Positions 1 through 6,844 of a stretch of DNA of 10,273 nucleotides are shown here, piece after piece. A program made the translations under genes and the position numbers. The notes beneath the pieces were generated by a model, which searched no databases, was not told the origin of the DNA, and saw nothing but the letters and a program-made list of their open reading frames with translations. The DNA comes from an uncultured Alphaproteobacteria bacterium (GTDB taxonomy: Bacteria; Pseudomonadota; Alphaproteobacteria; Caulobacterales; Caulobacteraceae). Location: the NCBI GenBank assembly GCA_903928755.1, contig CAIYSH010000311.1:1-10273 (forward strand). Direction: 5' to 3'. Numbering within the stretch: the stretch's first letter is position 1; the number at the start of each line of letters is the position of its first letter.

Positions 1-109
1 CCCGGGGCATGTTCATATAGGCGAGCAGACCGAACAGTCCGGCGATCAGGGTCACACCCAGAACCACCTTCCGTCGTTTGATTGCGCCGTCGATCAAGGG
101 GCCGATCAT
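1..109 (-). CDS. RND-family efflux transporter, N-terminal fragment (cut by window edge)
   Basis: The minus strand reads from an ATG at 109 to the window edge without a stop, giving 36 residues that begin MIGPLIDGAIKRRKVV and run into a hydrophobic stretch (about residues 14-31, VVLGVTLIAGLFGLLAY). A short cytoplasmic amphipathic start, a basic patch and then the first transmembrane helix is how AcrB/HAE1-type inner membrane pumps begin. The gene lies directly downstream of a membrane fusion protein gene on the same strand, the usual order for such pumps. A GGGAG ribosome-binding sequence lies about 11 bases before the ATG. The substrate cannot be judged. The call rests on the start of the protein plus context, so it is likely but not certain. 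Confidence 0.72.
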   Translation of the reverse strand, partial: MIGPLIDGAIKRRKVVLGVTLIAGLFGLLAYMNMPR

Positions 110-194
110 GGACTTCGTCTCCCGGAGGGGGCTTTTTGCCTGAAGCCACCCCGACTGTTTTGAACTGGAGCCTGGCTGTTGCTTTCGACGTTTC

Positions 195-210
195 CGTCTG
201 AAGGCAGACG
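195..210 (-). other. Perfect hairpin between the fusion protein and pump genes
   Basis: CGTCTG, a four-base loop and CAGACG form a perfect 6-bp stem just after the stop codon of the fusion protein gene (214-216) and about 85 bases before the pump ATG. No U-run follows on the minus strand, so it is not a canonical terminator. It may be an mRNA-processing or stability structure that sets pump expression relative to the fusion protein. Only the structure is seen; the role is inferred. Confidence 0.4.
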
Positions 211-213
211 ACC

Positions 214-1290
214 TTACTGCGCCCGCCCGACCTGAACCTTCTGTCCTTCTGCCACATAGGACTGGCCAACCGTAATCAGCCGCGTGGGACCCTTGAGGCC
301 GGACACATAAATGCCCTTGCTGGTTTCCTCGATCACCGTCACCGGGGCGAACCCGACGACGTCACCGGGACCCACAAAGCGGACGCCCTGACGACCTGCC
401 GCATCAAGGACAAGGGCAGAGATCGGGATGCGGTGTGCCGGACCGGCTCCGGCCGAAATCTTCAGGTCTGCAGACAGGCCCGAGCGTGCCTTCAGGCCCG
501 GATTCACCGCCGAGACCTCCAGGTGATAGGTGCGGGTCTGAGCCTCCGCATCGTGGGCCAGATAGCGCACCTTGCCCGAGAGCATTTCACCGGAAATCAA
601 CCTGGCCAGGGCCGGTGCGCCAACCACGAATTTCGAGACTTCCGACTCCGGAATGTCGCCGACAATGAGGATGGGGCTCAGTTCTATGACCGTGCCGCAA
701 GACTGGCCCGGCGCGAGATAGGAGCCGACCTCGGCGTCCCGCTTGTCGAAGGAGCCCGCGAAGGGGGCCCGGATATTGGTCTGCTCAAGGGCGATCTCGG
801 CCTGACGCACAGCGGCCCGGGCGCCATCAAGGGCGGCCTGGTCCTGGAGGAGCTGGGTCTGGGAGCGATAGCCCCTGGCGGCAAGATCGGCCGAAGCCTG
901 CTGGGTCAGGACCCGGGACTTCAGGGCGGCCCTGGCCTGATCAAGGCTGGCAGCCCGCGCGTCAACATTCAGGCGACACAGGACCTGCCCCTTGCTGACC
1001 AGACTGCCCTCTGTCGCTGGAGTCTGGGCGACAATGCCCGGGGTTTCAGAGCGCACCACAACGCTGCGAGCGGCCTCTGTACGGCCGCGGATGGCGACGA
1101 AATAGGGATGCATTTCCTCCGGCGTCTCGGTGACCTGCACGCTGGCCAGAGGGCGGGTATCGGCTGCAGCCACCGTCCTGGATCGTGGCTTCCGGGCCTT
1201 CACGCCATTGATGACGCTGCCAATCGTAAAAAAGGCGACCACCAGGAGGGCCACGGCGATCGCAAATACCTGCGAGGACTTCAAGCGCAT
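214..1290 (-). CDS. RND efflux periplasmic adaptor (membrane fusion protein, HlyD/AcrA family)
   Basis: This is the periplasmic adaptor that would join an inner-membrane RND pump to an outer-membrane channel. From the ATG at 1290 the protein has 358 residues, a normal length for the family. Features in order: a short basic start and one hydrophobic anchor (about residues 7-25) with no lipobox, so it is membrane-anchored rather than a lipoprotein; a first lipoyl half near 80-112 (GIVAQTPATEGSLVSKGQVL); an Ala/Gln-rich coiled-coil hairpin near 113-170; the second lipoyl half starting at TNIRAPFAG (about 171-179); then the beta-barrel and membrane-proximal domains. An in-frame TTG at 1305 would add five residues, but the ATG has a GGGAA sequence at suitable distance and gives the cleaner N-terminus. 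The pump gene follows after about 100 bases. No regulator gene is visible in the window. Confidence 0.88.
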   Translation of the reverse strand: MRLKSSQVFAIAVALLVVAFFTIGSVINGVKARKPRSRTVAAADTRPLASVQVTETPEEMHPYFVAIRGRTEAARSVVVRSETPGIVAQTPATEGSLVSKGQVLCRLNVDARAASLDQARAALKSRVLTQQASADLAARGYRSQTQLLQDQAALDGARAAVRQAEIALEQTNIRAPFAGSFDKRDAEVGSYLAPGQSCGTVIELSPILIVGDIPESEVSKFVVGAPALARLISGEMLSGKVRYLAHDAEAQTRTYHLEVSAVNPGLKARSGLSADLKISAGAGPAHRIPISALVLDAAGRQGVRFVGPGDVVGFAPVTVIEETSKGIYVSGLKGPTRLITVGQSYVAEGQKVQVGRAQ

Positions 1291-1363
1291 CAAGCCCGTT
1301 CCCAATCCATTGCGGCCAACCAGGATTTCGCGGAATCAATACCTTCGGCACCTGGACAATCTA

Positions 1364-1373
1364 GTCTGCAGAC
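1364..1373. promoter_or_regulatory. 10-bp perfect palindrome upstream of the efflux operon (possible operator)
   Basis: GTCTGCAGAC is a perfect palindrome about 75 bases upstream of the fusion protein start, in the region between that gene and gloA. Efflux operons are often controlled by TetR- or MarR-type repressors that bind such sites. The same 13-base string GTCTGCAGACAGG recurs inside the fusion protein gene at 466-478. No confident promoter hexamers were found around it, so the operator role is only a suggestion. Confidence 0.25.
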
Positions 1374-1532
1374 AGGAGAGGGGCCAGACGTCCCGTTCAC
1401 CAGACGAATTCCAGGGCGGGGTGTGGCCGTATAACCACGAACCTGGTTTTTGCTCCCCCGTGCTCCCTCTTGCATCCGGGGGCAGGGAAGCGCATTTCAC
1501 CCCCGTTCAGCAGGGCTTTGGAGGGCCGGGCA

Positions 1533-1973
1533 ATGAAATATCTGCACACCATGGTCCGGGTGAAGGACCTCGAGGCTTCCCTGGATTTCTATTGCAACAA
1601 ACTGGGTCTGGTTGAGGCCTCGCGATCGGAAAGCCCGGCAGGGCGTTTCACCCTGGTCTTCCTCTGCGCGCCCGATGATCTTGAACACGCCAGCACGGCC
1701 CGGGCCCCCATGGTCGAGCTGACCTTCAACTGGGACACTGAAGACTATCAGGGCGGCCGCAATTTCGGCCACCTGGCTTATGCGGTCGACAATATCTACG
1801 AGACATGTTCCCGGCTTGAAGCGGGGGGCGTGGTCATCAATCGCCCGCCCCGTGATGGTCGTATGGCCTTTGTACGGTCTCCAGATGGCATTTCCGTGGA
1901 ACTTCTCCAGGCAGGGCCCGCCCTGGCCCCGGCCGAACCCTGGGTCTCCATGCCCAATATCGGGGCCTGGTAG
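1533..1973 (+). CDS. gloA: Lactoylglutathione lyase (glyoxalase I)
   Basis: Glyoxalase I converts the hemithioacetal of methylglyoxal and glutathione to S-D-lactoylglutathione in the cytoplasm. The 146-residue protein is a single chain with two vicinal-oxygen-chelate beta-alpha-beta modules and is slightly longer than E. coli GloA (135). The four metal ligands expected of the family are present: His5 (YLHTMVRV), Glu62 (MVELTFNW), His80 (FGHLAYAV) and Glu123 (ISVELLQ). A histidine as first ligand is the pattern of the Ni/Co-preferring bacterial class. The ATG at 1533 follows GGAGGG at 1520-1525 and aligns with the family start, so an upstream in-frame ATG at 1470 is rejected. The tail beyond about residue 128 is Pro/Ala-rich and not part of the fold. 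The stop codon abuts the stop of the convergent epmB gene. Confidence 0.93.
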   Translation: MKYLHTMVRVKDLEASLDFYCNKLGLVEASRSESPAGRFTLVFLCAPDDLEHASTARAPMVELTFNWDTEDYQGGRNFGHLAYAVDNIYETCSRLEAGGVVINRPPRDGRMAFVRSPDGISVELLQAGPALAPAEPWVSMPNIGAW

Positions 1974-1983
1974 TCAGGCTTCG
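1961..1983 (+). terminator. Hairpin spanning the two abutting stop codons of gloA and epmB
   Basis: Bases 1961-1969 can pair with 1975-1983 (9 pairs, two of them G-U, when read as plus-strand RNA), with a five-base loop GTAGT that carries the gloA TAG and the first base of the epmB stop. Only the inner five pairs survive in minus-strand RNA. No U-run follows on either side. It may act as a non-canonical 3'-end structure for gloA; nothing else in the convergent junction looks like a terminator. Confidence 0.3.
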
Positions 1984-3014
1984 GGAGGATAGGGGTGGAG
2001 CCCGCCACGCGGATCGGCCACCTGACCGTCTGACAGATAGTCCGGTCCGATCGGGACCTTGCCGTGCCCATCAGGGATGTCGAGAATGTAGGTCGGCAGG
2101 CAAAGGCCGGAATAGCGCCCCCGCAAGGCCCTGAGGATGGCCTGGCCTTCAGTTATGGTCGTACGGAAATGGCCTGTGCCAGGCGCGTGGTCCGGGTGGT
2201 GCAGATAGTAGGGTTTGATCCGGTTTTCGACGAATCCGCGCATCAGGGCACCCAGGGCTTCAGGCGTATCATTGATCCCCTTCAGCAGGACCGTCTGGCT
2301 GAGCATGGGCACGCCACCGTCAATCAGCCGTGCACAGGCCGCCCGGGCCTCCGGGGTCAGTTCACGCAGGTGATTGGCGTGCAGGGCGACATAGACCGCC
2401 TTGTCGGTGGTCCGGAGCGCCGCCACCAGATCCGGTGAGATGCGGTCCGGATCCACCACGGGAACGCGGGTATGGAAACGCACCACTTTGACGTGGTCGA
2501 TGACGGCGAGCCGGGCCATCAGGTCTGCCAGCCGCCGGGGCGAGAGGATGAAGGGGTCTCCGCCCGTGACGATCACCTCCCAGATTTCATCATGGTCAGC
2601 GAGATAGGCGAGGGCGGTATCCAGAGCTGCGCCGTCCAGGGGCTTCAGTCCGTCTGGCCCCACCATTTCACGGCGGAAGCAGAACCGGCAATAGACGGCA
2701 CAGGTGTGAGTGATCTTCAGCAGGGCGCGATCTGGATAGCGGTGGACAATCCCCGGGACGGGCGAGAAACGATCATCTCCCACCGGATCAGGGGATTCCT
2801 GTCGTGTCTGCACCAGTTCTGCCGATTGCGGCAGGAACTGCAGGCCGATGGGATCGTCCGCCGCCTCGATCAGGTCTGCCATGGCTGGGGTGATTGCCAC
2901 GGCGTATTGGGCCGCCACACGCGTAAGGCCCGGCAGGCCTTCCGGCGCAATCAGTCCTGCTTCGGCAAGGGCCTGGGGGGAGCGGAGTGTGGCGCGGGCT
3001 TCCATGGGGCGCAT
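1974..3014 (-). CDS. epmB: EF-P modification radical SAM enzyme, lysine 2,3-aminomutase family (EpmB-like)
   Basis: Predicted to convert L-lysine to (R)-beta-lysine, the group EpmA attaches to EF-P. Numbered from the ATG at 3014 (346 residues), the radical SAM cluster motif CAVYCRFC has cysteines at 105, 109 and 112. GGDP follows near 151-154. Lys319 in DGHGKVP matches the lysine that binds pyridoxal phosphate in lysine 2,3-aminomutase. Arg114, Asp275 (YYLHHPDHAPG) and Asp312 (TYILDIPDG) line up, from memory, with the substrate-binding Arg134, Asp293 and Asp330 of the clostridial enzyme. The protein lacks the long ends of true aminomutases and is close to E. coli EpmB (342). Starts at TTG 3041, which would overlap epmA by 17 bases, and ATG 3005 are also possible; none has a strong ribosome-binding site. 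It lies 10 bases behind epmA and is probably co-transcribed and translationally coupled. Confidence 0.85.
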   Translation of the reverse strand: MRPMEARATLRSPQALAEAGLIAPEGLPGLTRVAAQYAVAITPAMADLIEAADDPIGLQFLPQSAELVQTRQESPDPVGDDRFSPVPGIVHRYPDRALLKITHTCAVYCRFCFRREMVGPDGLKPLDGAALDTALAYLADHDEIWEVIVTGGDPFILSPRRLADLMARLAVIDHVKVVRFHTRVPVVDPDRISPDLVAALRTTDKAVYVALHANHLRELTPEARAACARLIDGGVPMLSQTVLLKGINDTPEALGALMRGFVENRIKPYYLHHPDHAPGTGHFRTTITEGQAILRALRGRYSGLCLPTYILDIPDGHGKVPIGPDYLSDGQVADPRGGLHPYPPEA

Positions 3015-3017
3015 ATG

Positions 3018-3036
3018 GCCCAGGTCAGGCCTGGGC
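3018..3036 (-). promoter_or_regulatory. Hairpin holding the epmA stop codon just before the epmB start
   Basis: GCCCAGG and CCTGGGC form a perfect 7-bp stem around a five-base loop. The epmA TGA (3025-3027) occupies part of the loop, and the likely epmB ATG (3012-3014) lies three bases beyond the stem. epmB has no clear ribosome-binding site, so opening of this structure by ribosomes ending epmA could control epmB translation. The fold is seen; the coupling is inferred. Confidence 0.35.
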
Positions 3037-4107
3037 GCCAATGTCAGACTTTGCCGCCGGCCCGGCGACCGGCGTCCAGAGCACCTGATCGATCCGTTCT
3101 GCTCCCACGGCCAGCATGACCAGCCGGTCCAGCCCCAGGGCCGATCCCGAGGCCTGGGGCATGATGGCCAGGGCGCTCAGGAAGTCCTCGTCCACCGGAT
3201 AGCGCTCGCCATAGATCCGGGCTTTCTCGTCCATTTCGGCGTGGAAGCGTTTCCGCTGCTCCACGGGGTCTGTCAGTTCGCCAAAGGCATTGGCCAGTTC
3301 CACCCCGCAGGCATAGAGCTCGAACCGTTCGGAGACCCTGGGATCATGGGCGCACGGCCGGGCCAGGGCGGCTTCCGGAACCGGATATTCGCAGAGCAGT
3401 GTGGGGCGGCCCATGCCCAGATGCGGTTCTATTTTCTCGACCAGCACCCGGCTGAAGACATCGGCCCAGGTGTCATCGTCGGCCACGCGGATCCCGGCGG
3501 CGACTGCGGCCCCGGCCAGTTGGGTCCGGTCTGTCGTGCCGTCATGGTCGAGGGTCGCAAGCAGATCGATCCCGGCCCGCTCATGGAAGGCCTCTGCCAG
3601 GGTCAGCCGCTCGGGCGTTGCAAAGGGATCACAGGCCCTGTCGCGGAACCGGAAGGTCTTCGCCCCCGCCGTCTCTGCTGCCAGGGCCATGAGATCGGCG
3701 CAGTCGACCATCAACTGCCCGTAATCTTCCTCGACACGGTACCATTCCAGCATGGTGAATTCGGGATGGTGCAGGGGGCCGCGCTCGCGGTTCCGCCAGA
3801 CCTTGCCCAGGCTGAAGATCTTTCTCTCCCCCGCCGCCAGCAGGCTCTTGCAGGCGAATTCCGGCGAGGTGTGCAGATAGAGGGGTGCGCTGCCGCCATC
3901 GAGGCTCAAGGCCCGGGTGGCGAAGGCATGGAGATGGGCCTCATTTCCCGGCGAGACCTGCAGGGCGGCAACCTCGACCTCCAGGAAGCCATGGGTATCG
4001 AACCATGACCGGATGGCCCGGTTAATCCGGTTACGGGCCACCAGCATCGGCCGACGGTCGGCATGCCGGTCGGGGCTCCACCAGGGGGAAGTTTGCGGCT
4101 CAGACAC
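3025..4107 (-). CDS. epmA: EF-P--(R)-beta-lysine ligase (EpmA/PoxA/GenX, class II LysRS-like)
   Basis: A paralogue of the class II lysyl-tRNA synthetase catalytic core that adenylates (R)-beta-lysine and transfers it to a lysine of EF-P instead of a tRNA. The 360-residue protein has no N-terminal anticodon-binding OB-fold, the hallmark that separates EpmA from LysS; it starts almost directly with the catalytic domain. Motif 2 is at about 101-124 (GKVWRNRE then HHPEFTMLEWYR), and motif 3 at about 321-335 (GSALGLDRLVMLAVG). GVELANAFGELTDPVEQ (268-284) matches the lysine-pocket segment of the family. It is about 35 residues longer than E. coli EpmA (325), partly in the C-terminal tail. The start is a GTG at 4107; the next Met (residue 21) would remove conserved N-terminal sequence. 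It is divergent from efp, its substrate gene, and followed by epmB, so context and sequence agree. Confidence 0.92.
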   Translation of the reverse strand: MSEPQTSPWWSPDRHADRRPMLVARNRINRAIRSWFDTHGFLEVEVAALQVSPGNEAHLHAFATRALSLDGGSAPLYLHTSPEFACKSLLAAGERKIFSLGKVWRNRERGPLHHPEFTMLEWYRVEEDYGQLMVDCADLMALAAETAGAKTFRFRDRACDPFATPERLTLAEAFHERAGIDLLATLDHDGTTDRTQLAGAAVAAGIRVADDDTWADVFSRVLVEKIEPHLGMGRPTLLCEYPVPEAALARPCAHDPRVSERFELYACGVELANAFGELTDPVEQRKRFHAEMDEKARIYGERYPVDEDFLSALAIMPQASGSALGLDRLVMLAVGAERIDQVLWTPVAGPAAKSDIGAQA

Positions 4108-4166
4108 GAGAAGGGCCCATGAAAGGCGTGGAGTCTGTCCACGCGACTGGAGATTTCAGGCGCAAT

Positions 4167-4196
4167 CGTATAGGTGCGCGGGAACTGATTTGTTTA
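4167..4196 (-). promoter_or_regulatory. Candidate sigma-70-type promoter for epmA-epmB
   Basis: Read on the minus strand, TAAACA (4191-4196) and TATACG (4167-4172) are separated by 18 bases and lie about 60 bases upstream of the epmA GTG. The match to the -35/-10 consensus is moderate. No equally good pair was found facing efp in this 141-bp divergent region. Confidence 0.3.
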
Positions 4197-4248
4197 GCAC
4201 ATTCGCGCCCGGTTCCTGAGGCCGCGCGAAGAGACGAGGAAGATCGCC

Positions 4249-4815
4249 GTGAAAGTCGCCGCCAGCTCTCTGCGTAAAGGCTCCGTCGTCGATATGGAGG
4301 GCAAGCTCTATGTCGTTCTGACCGCCGAAAACATCCACCCTGGCAAGGGCACGCCGGTGACCCAGCTGAACATGCGCCGGATCTCCGACGGGGTGAAGGT
4401 GTCGGAACGCTGGCGCACAACCGAGCAGGTCGAGCGGGCCTTCGTCGACGACCGCAATTACAATTTCCTTTATCAGGATGGCGAAGGCTATCACTTCATG
4501 AACCCTGAAAACTTTGATCAGGTGACGGCCACGGAAGACGTGGTGGGCGATGCCTCCCTGTGGCTTGCTGACGGCATGACCGTGACCCTCTCGACCCATG
4601 AAGGTGTGCCGATCGCCATGGCTCTGCCTCGCCTCGTGACCCTGGAAATCGCCGAGACGGAACCGGCCGTGAAAAACCAGACGGCGTCTTCGTCCTACAA
4701 GCCTGCCATCCTCACCAATGGTGCCCGCATCATGGTGCCGCCTTATATCGCTGCCGGCACCCGGGTCGTGGTCCTGACCGACGACTTCACCTATCAGGAA
4801 CGCGCCAAGGACTAG
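4249..4815 (+). CDS. efp: Translation elongation factor P
   Basis: EF-P binds stalled ribosomes between the P and E sites and helps form peptide bonds at polyproline stretches. The 188-residue protein has the normal EF-P length and three beta-barrel domains: an N-terminal KOW-like domain to about 63, and two OB domains after that. The tip loop reads IHPGKGTP with Lys33, equivalent to E. coli Lys34, the residue beta-lysylated by EpmA. Signature stretches YHFMNPENFDQ (about 81-91) and the C-terminal SSSYKPAILTNGARIMVPPYI also fit. The start is a GTG at 4249 with GAGGAAG at 4236-4242, six bases before it. The sequence resembles the Caulobacter-type EF-P as I remember it. Divergent epmA-epmB and this intact lysine support a working beta-lysylation pathway. 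The next gene starts 22 bases downstream. Confidence 0.96.
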   Translation: MKVAASSLRKGSVVDMEGKLYVVLTAENIHPGKGTPVTQLNMRRISDGVKVSERWRTTEQVERAFVDDRNYNFLYQDGEGYHFMNPENFDQVTATEDVVGDASLWLADGMTVTLSTHEGVPIAMALPRLVTLEIAETEPAVKNQTASSSYKPAILTNGARIMVPPYIAAGTRVVVLTDDFTYQERAKD

Positions 4816-4837
4816 GAGCAGGATCCGGGGCGGCTGG

Positions 4838-6016
4838 GTGGAGACCTTCGACGTCGTCGTGATTGGCGCGGGCGCGGCGGGCATGATGTGTGCCATAGAG
4901 GCCGGCAAGCGCGGCCGTCGCGTGCTGGTGATCGACCACGCCAGGGCACCCGGCGAAAAGATCCGCATTTCGGGCGGGGGGCGTTGCAATTTTACCAACC
5001 GCAATGTCCGGCCCGAGAACTTCCTCTCGCAGAACCCACGTTTCGCCATTTCGGCCCTGCGGCGCTATCGCCCGGCAGATTTCACGGCCTGGGTAGAACG
5101 GCATGGCATTGCCTATCATGAAAAGACCCTCGGCCAGCTGTTCTGTGACGGCTCGGCGAAGGAGATCATTGACGCCCTGCTGACTGACATGCGGATGGCA
5201 GGTGTCAGCCTGTGGCTCTCAACAACGGTAACTGACATTACCGGCGGCGAGGGCGGCTACCGGTTGGGCGTCAATGGCGCAGAGGTCGCCTGCCGGTCCC
5301 TGGTCATCGCCACGGGCGGCAAGTCCATCCCGAAAATGGGAGCGACCGGGTTCGGCTATGATGTGGCACGGCAGTTCGGACTGGCAGTCACGGAGACCCG
5401 TCCAGCCCTGGTGCCGCTGACCTTTGAGGTCGGGCTGCTGGAGCGCGTAAAGGGGCTCACCGGCATCGCCCTGGAAGCCCTGGCCAGGGTCGGCAAGGCG
5501 AAGTTCGCCGAGGCCATGCTGTTCACCCATCGCGGCCTGTCTGGCCCGGCCATTTTACAGATCTCGTCCTACTGGCGGGAGGGCGAGGAGATCGAGCTCA
5601 ACATGGCCCCCGGCGTCGACGCCTTTGTCGCCCTGCGCACCGCCCGCACCGATCAGCCCAGACAGTCCCCCCAGACGGTGCTGGCGACCCTGGTTCCCAG
5701 GCGCCTCGCCCAGCATCTGGTCGAGGCCGAAGGATTGAAGGGCAATATTGCCGACTGCTCCGACAAGGTCCTGCGCAGGCTGGCCGACGCGGTCAATCAC
5801 TGGCGGGTCAAACCTGTGGGCTCTGAAGGCTATCGCACGGCCGAGGTCACCCTGGGCGGAGTGGATACCGAAGGACTGGACAGCCAGACCCTGGAGGCGC
5901 GAGCGGTTCCGGGGCTGTTTTTCATTGGTGAGGTGGTGGACGTCACCGGCTGGCTCGGAGGCTATAACTTCCAGTGGGCCTGGGCCAGTGGCTGGTCGGC
6001 GGGCCAGTCGGTCTAA
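4838..6016 (+). CDS. NAD(P)/FAD-dependent oxidoreductase, BaiN/RdsA (YhiN, HI0933) family
   Basis: A 392-residue flavoprotein, the usual size for the family. The FAD-binding Rossmann motif is at the N-terminus (VVVIGAGAAGMMCAIEAGKR, GxGxxG at 10-15), followed by the family signature EKIRISGGGRCNFTN (40-54), LVIATGGKSIPKMGATGFGY in the middle, and a second FAD contact near the C-terminus (GLFFIGEVVDVTGWLGGYNF). Members include E. coli YhiN/RdsA, reported to make dihydrouridine 2449 in 23S rRNA, and BaiN of bile acid reduction; the rRNA role is the more likely one for a proteobacterium, but the sequence alone does not settle it. The start is a GTG at 4838 with a weak ribosome-binding region; AGGAG overlapping the efp stop is too far away. 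Only 22 bases separate it from efp, so the two are probably one transcript. Its TAA overlaps the stop of the convergent pseudouridine synthase gene. Confidence 0.88.
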   Translation: METFDVVVIGAGAAGMMCAIEAGKRGRRVLVIDHARAPGEKIRISGGGRCNFTNRNVRPENFLSQNPRFAISALRRYRPADFTAWVERHGIAYHEKTLGQLFCDGSAKEIIDALLTDMRMAGVSLWLSTTVTDITGGEGGYRLGVNGAEVACRSLVIATGGKSIPKMGATGFGYDVARQFGLAVTETRPALVPLTFEVGLLERVKGLTGIALEALARVGKAKFAEAMLFTHRGLSGPAILQISSYWREGEEIELNMAPGVDAFVALRTARTDQPRQSPQTVLATLVPRRLAQHLVEAEGLKGNIADCSDKVLRRLADAVNHWRVKPVGSEGYRTAEVTLGGVDTEGLDSQTLEARAVPGLFFIGEVVDVTGWLGGYNFQWAWASGWSAGQSV

Positions 6017-6783
6017 TTTCTTTTTGACGACAGGAACTGGGCCCGCTCGCTGGGGGTCAGGGTCCGCCAGGCACCTTCGGGCAGGTCGCCAAGGTCCAAT
6101 GGCCCGATGCGGATGCGGTGCAGGTCCACGACATTCAGGCTCACCAGATCGCACATGCGGCGAATCTGACGATTGCGGCCCTCGGTGAGGATGAAACGCA
6201 GGGTCTGGTCGGCGACCATGTCCACCTTTGCCGGACGCAACTGGCGCCGGTCCAGCTGGAGACCATGGCGCAGCATGCCCAGCTTCTGGGTGGTGATGGT
6301 GCCGCGAACCTCCACCAGATATTCCTTATCCAGCTCTGAGTCCGGCCCGATGATGGCCTTGGCGAGAACACCGTCCTCCGAGAGGATCAAAAGACCCCGG
6401 GACTCCATATCCAGCCGGCCCAGGGGGGGCAGGCTCTTGTCATGGGTAGTCGGTGCCGCGCCCTCGCCGCGCCAGGCCTTGCGGGTCAGCAGGTCGCTGG
6501 CCTGGCTCTGGCCGGGCTCGGGGTGTGCCGACACCACGCCTGGGGGCTTGTGGATCACCACGGTGAGGCTGGAGGCCAGCTGGGTCTGGGCCTTGTCAGA
6601 CAGGATCAGGGTCTGGCCCTGACTGATCTTGCGGCCGGGGTCGGCAACGGTCTCGCCATCTATGCTGACCAGACCGTCGATAATCAGGGATTCGGCCTCG
6701 CGGCGGGAACAGACACCGTTCTGCGCCAGCCAGCGATTGATCCGCTGGGGCTCGGCTTCGTCATAGGTGCGGGTCCAGGCCAT
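6013..6783 (-). CDS. 23S rRNA pseudouridine synthase, RsuA/RluB/RluF family (RluF-like)
   Basis: A 256-residue RNA-modifying enzyme that isomerises uridine in ribosomal RNA. An S4 RNA-binding domain is at about 13-60 (RINRWLAQNGVCSRREAESL is typical), followed by the catalytic domain with GRLDMESRGLLIL and the catalytic aspartate at 125. KEYLVEV (153-159) and EGRNRQIRRMCD are the other family blocks. The last block and the ending PEGAWRTLTPSE look closer to RluF (23S U2604) than to RsuA or RluB, but the target is not certain. The insertion around 86-117 is longer than in E. coli RluF, while the basic C-terminal tail of that protein is missing. The ATG at 6783 follows AGGA at good spacing. tRNA-Asn lies 61 bases upstream on the same strand with no clear terminator between, so read-through transcription is possible. 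Confidence 0.9.
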   Translation of the reverse strand: MAWTRTYDEAEPQRINRWLAQNGVCSRREAESLIIDGLVSIDGETVADPGRKISQGQTLILSDKAQTQLASSLTVVIHKPPGVVSAHPEPGQSQASDLLTRKAWRGEGAAPTTHDKSLPPLGRLDMESRGLLILSEDGVLAKAIIGPDSELDKEYLVEVRGTITTQKLGMLRHGLQLDRRQLRPAKVDMVADQTLRFILTEGRNRQIRRMCDLVSLNVVDLHRIRIGPLDLGDLPEGAWRTLTPSERAQFLSSKRN

Positions 6784-6793
6784 GGGTCATCCT

Positions 6794-6807
6794 GGCGCAT
6801 CTGCGCC
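6794..6807 (-). other. Short hairpin directly before the pseudouridine synthase ribosome-binding site
   Basis: GGCGC, loop AGAT and GCGCC (minus strand) form a tight GC stem whose 3' edge touches the AGGA that serves the ATG at 6783. It could affect ribosome access or mark the 3' edge of the tRNA transcript. No U-run follows, so it is not a standard terminator. Confidence 0.3.
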
Positions 6808-6844
6808 GTTGGGGTCTGGTTGTCAGGGTGAAAGAGTCTGACGA

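Noticed and set aside
433..1434. Long plus-strand open frame (333 codons) opposite the fusion protein gene
   Set aside because: It is the antisense of a well-supported gene, a common effect of high GC, and has no recognisable domain.
1290..1475. Short minus-strand frame (61 codons) whose TGA overlaps the ATG of the fusion protein gene
   Set aside because: The overlap looks like a leader peptide, but the product has no recognisable features, no good ribosome-binding site was seen and its composition is that of translated intergenic DNA.
1477..1505. Hairpin CGGGGG/CCCCCG with a 17-base loop ahead of gloA
   Set aside because: The loop is long, the stem short, and such G/C runs are common here. 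It does not resemble a known riboswitch or terminator.
2848..4008. Long plus-strand open frame (386 codons) opposite epmA and epmB
   Set aside because: Antisense shadow of two clear genes; no motif, and the translated text has no domain-like pattern.
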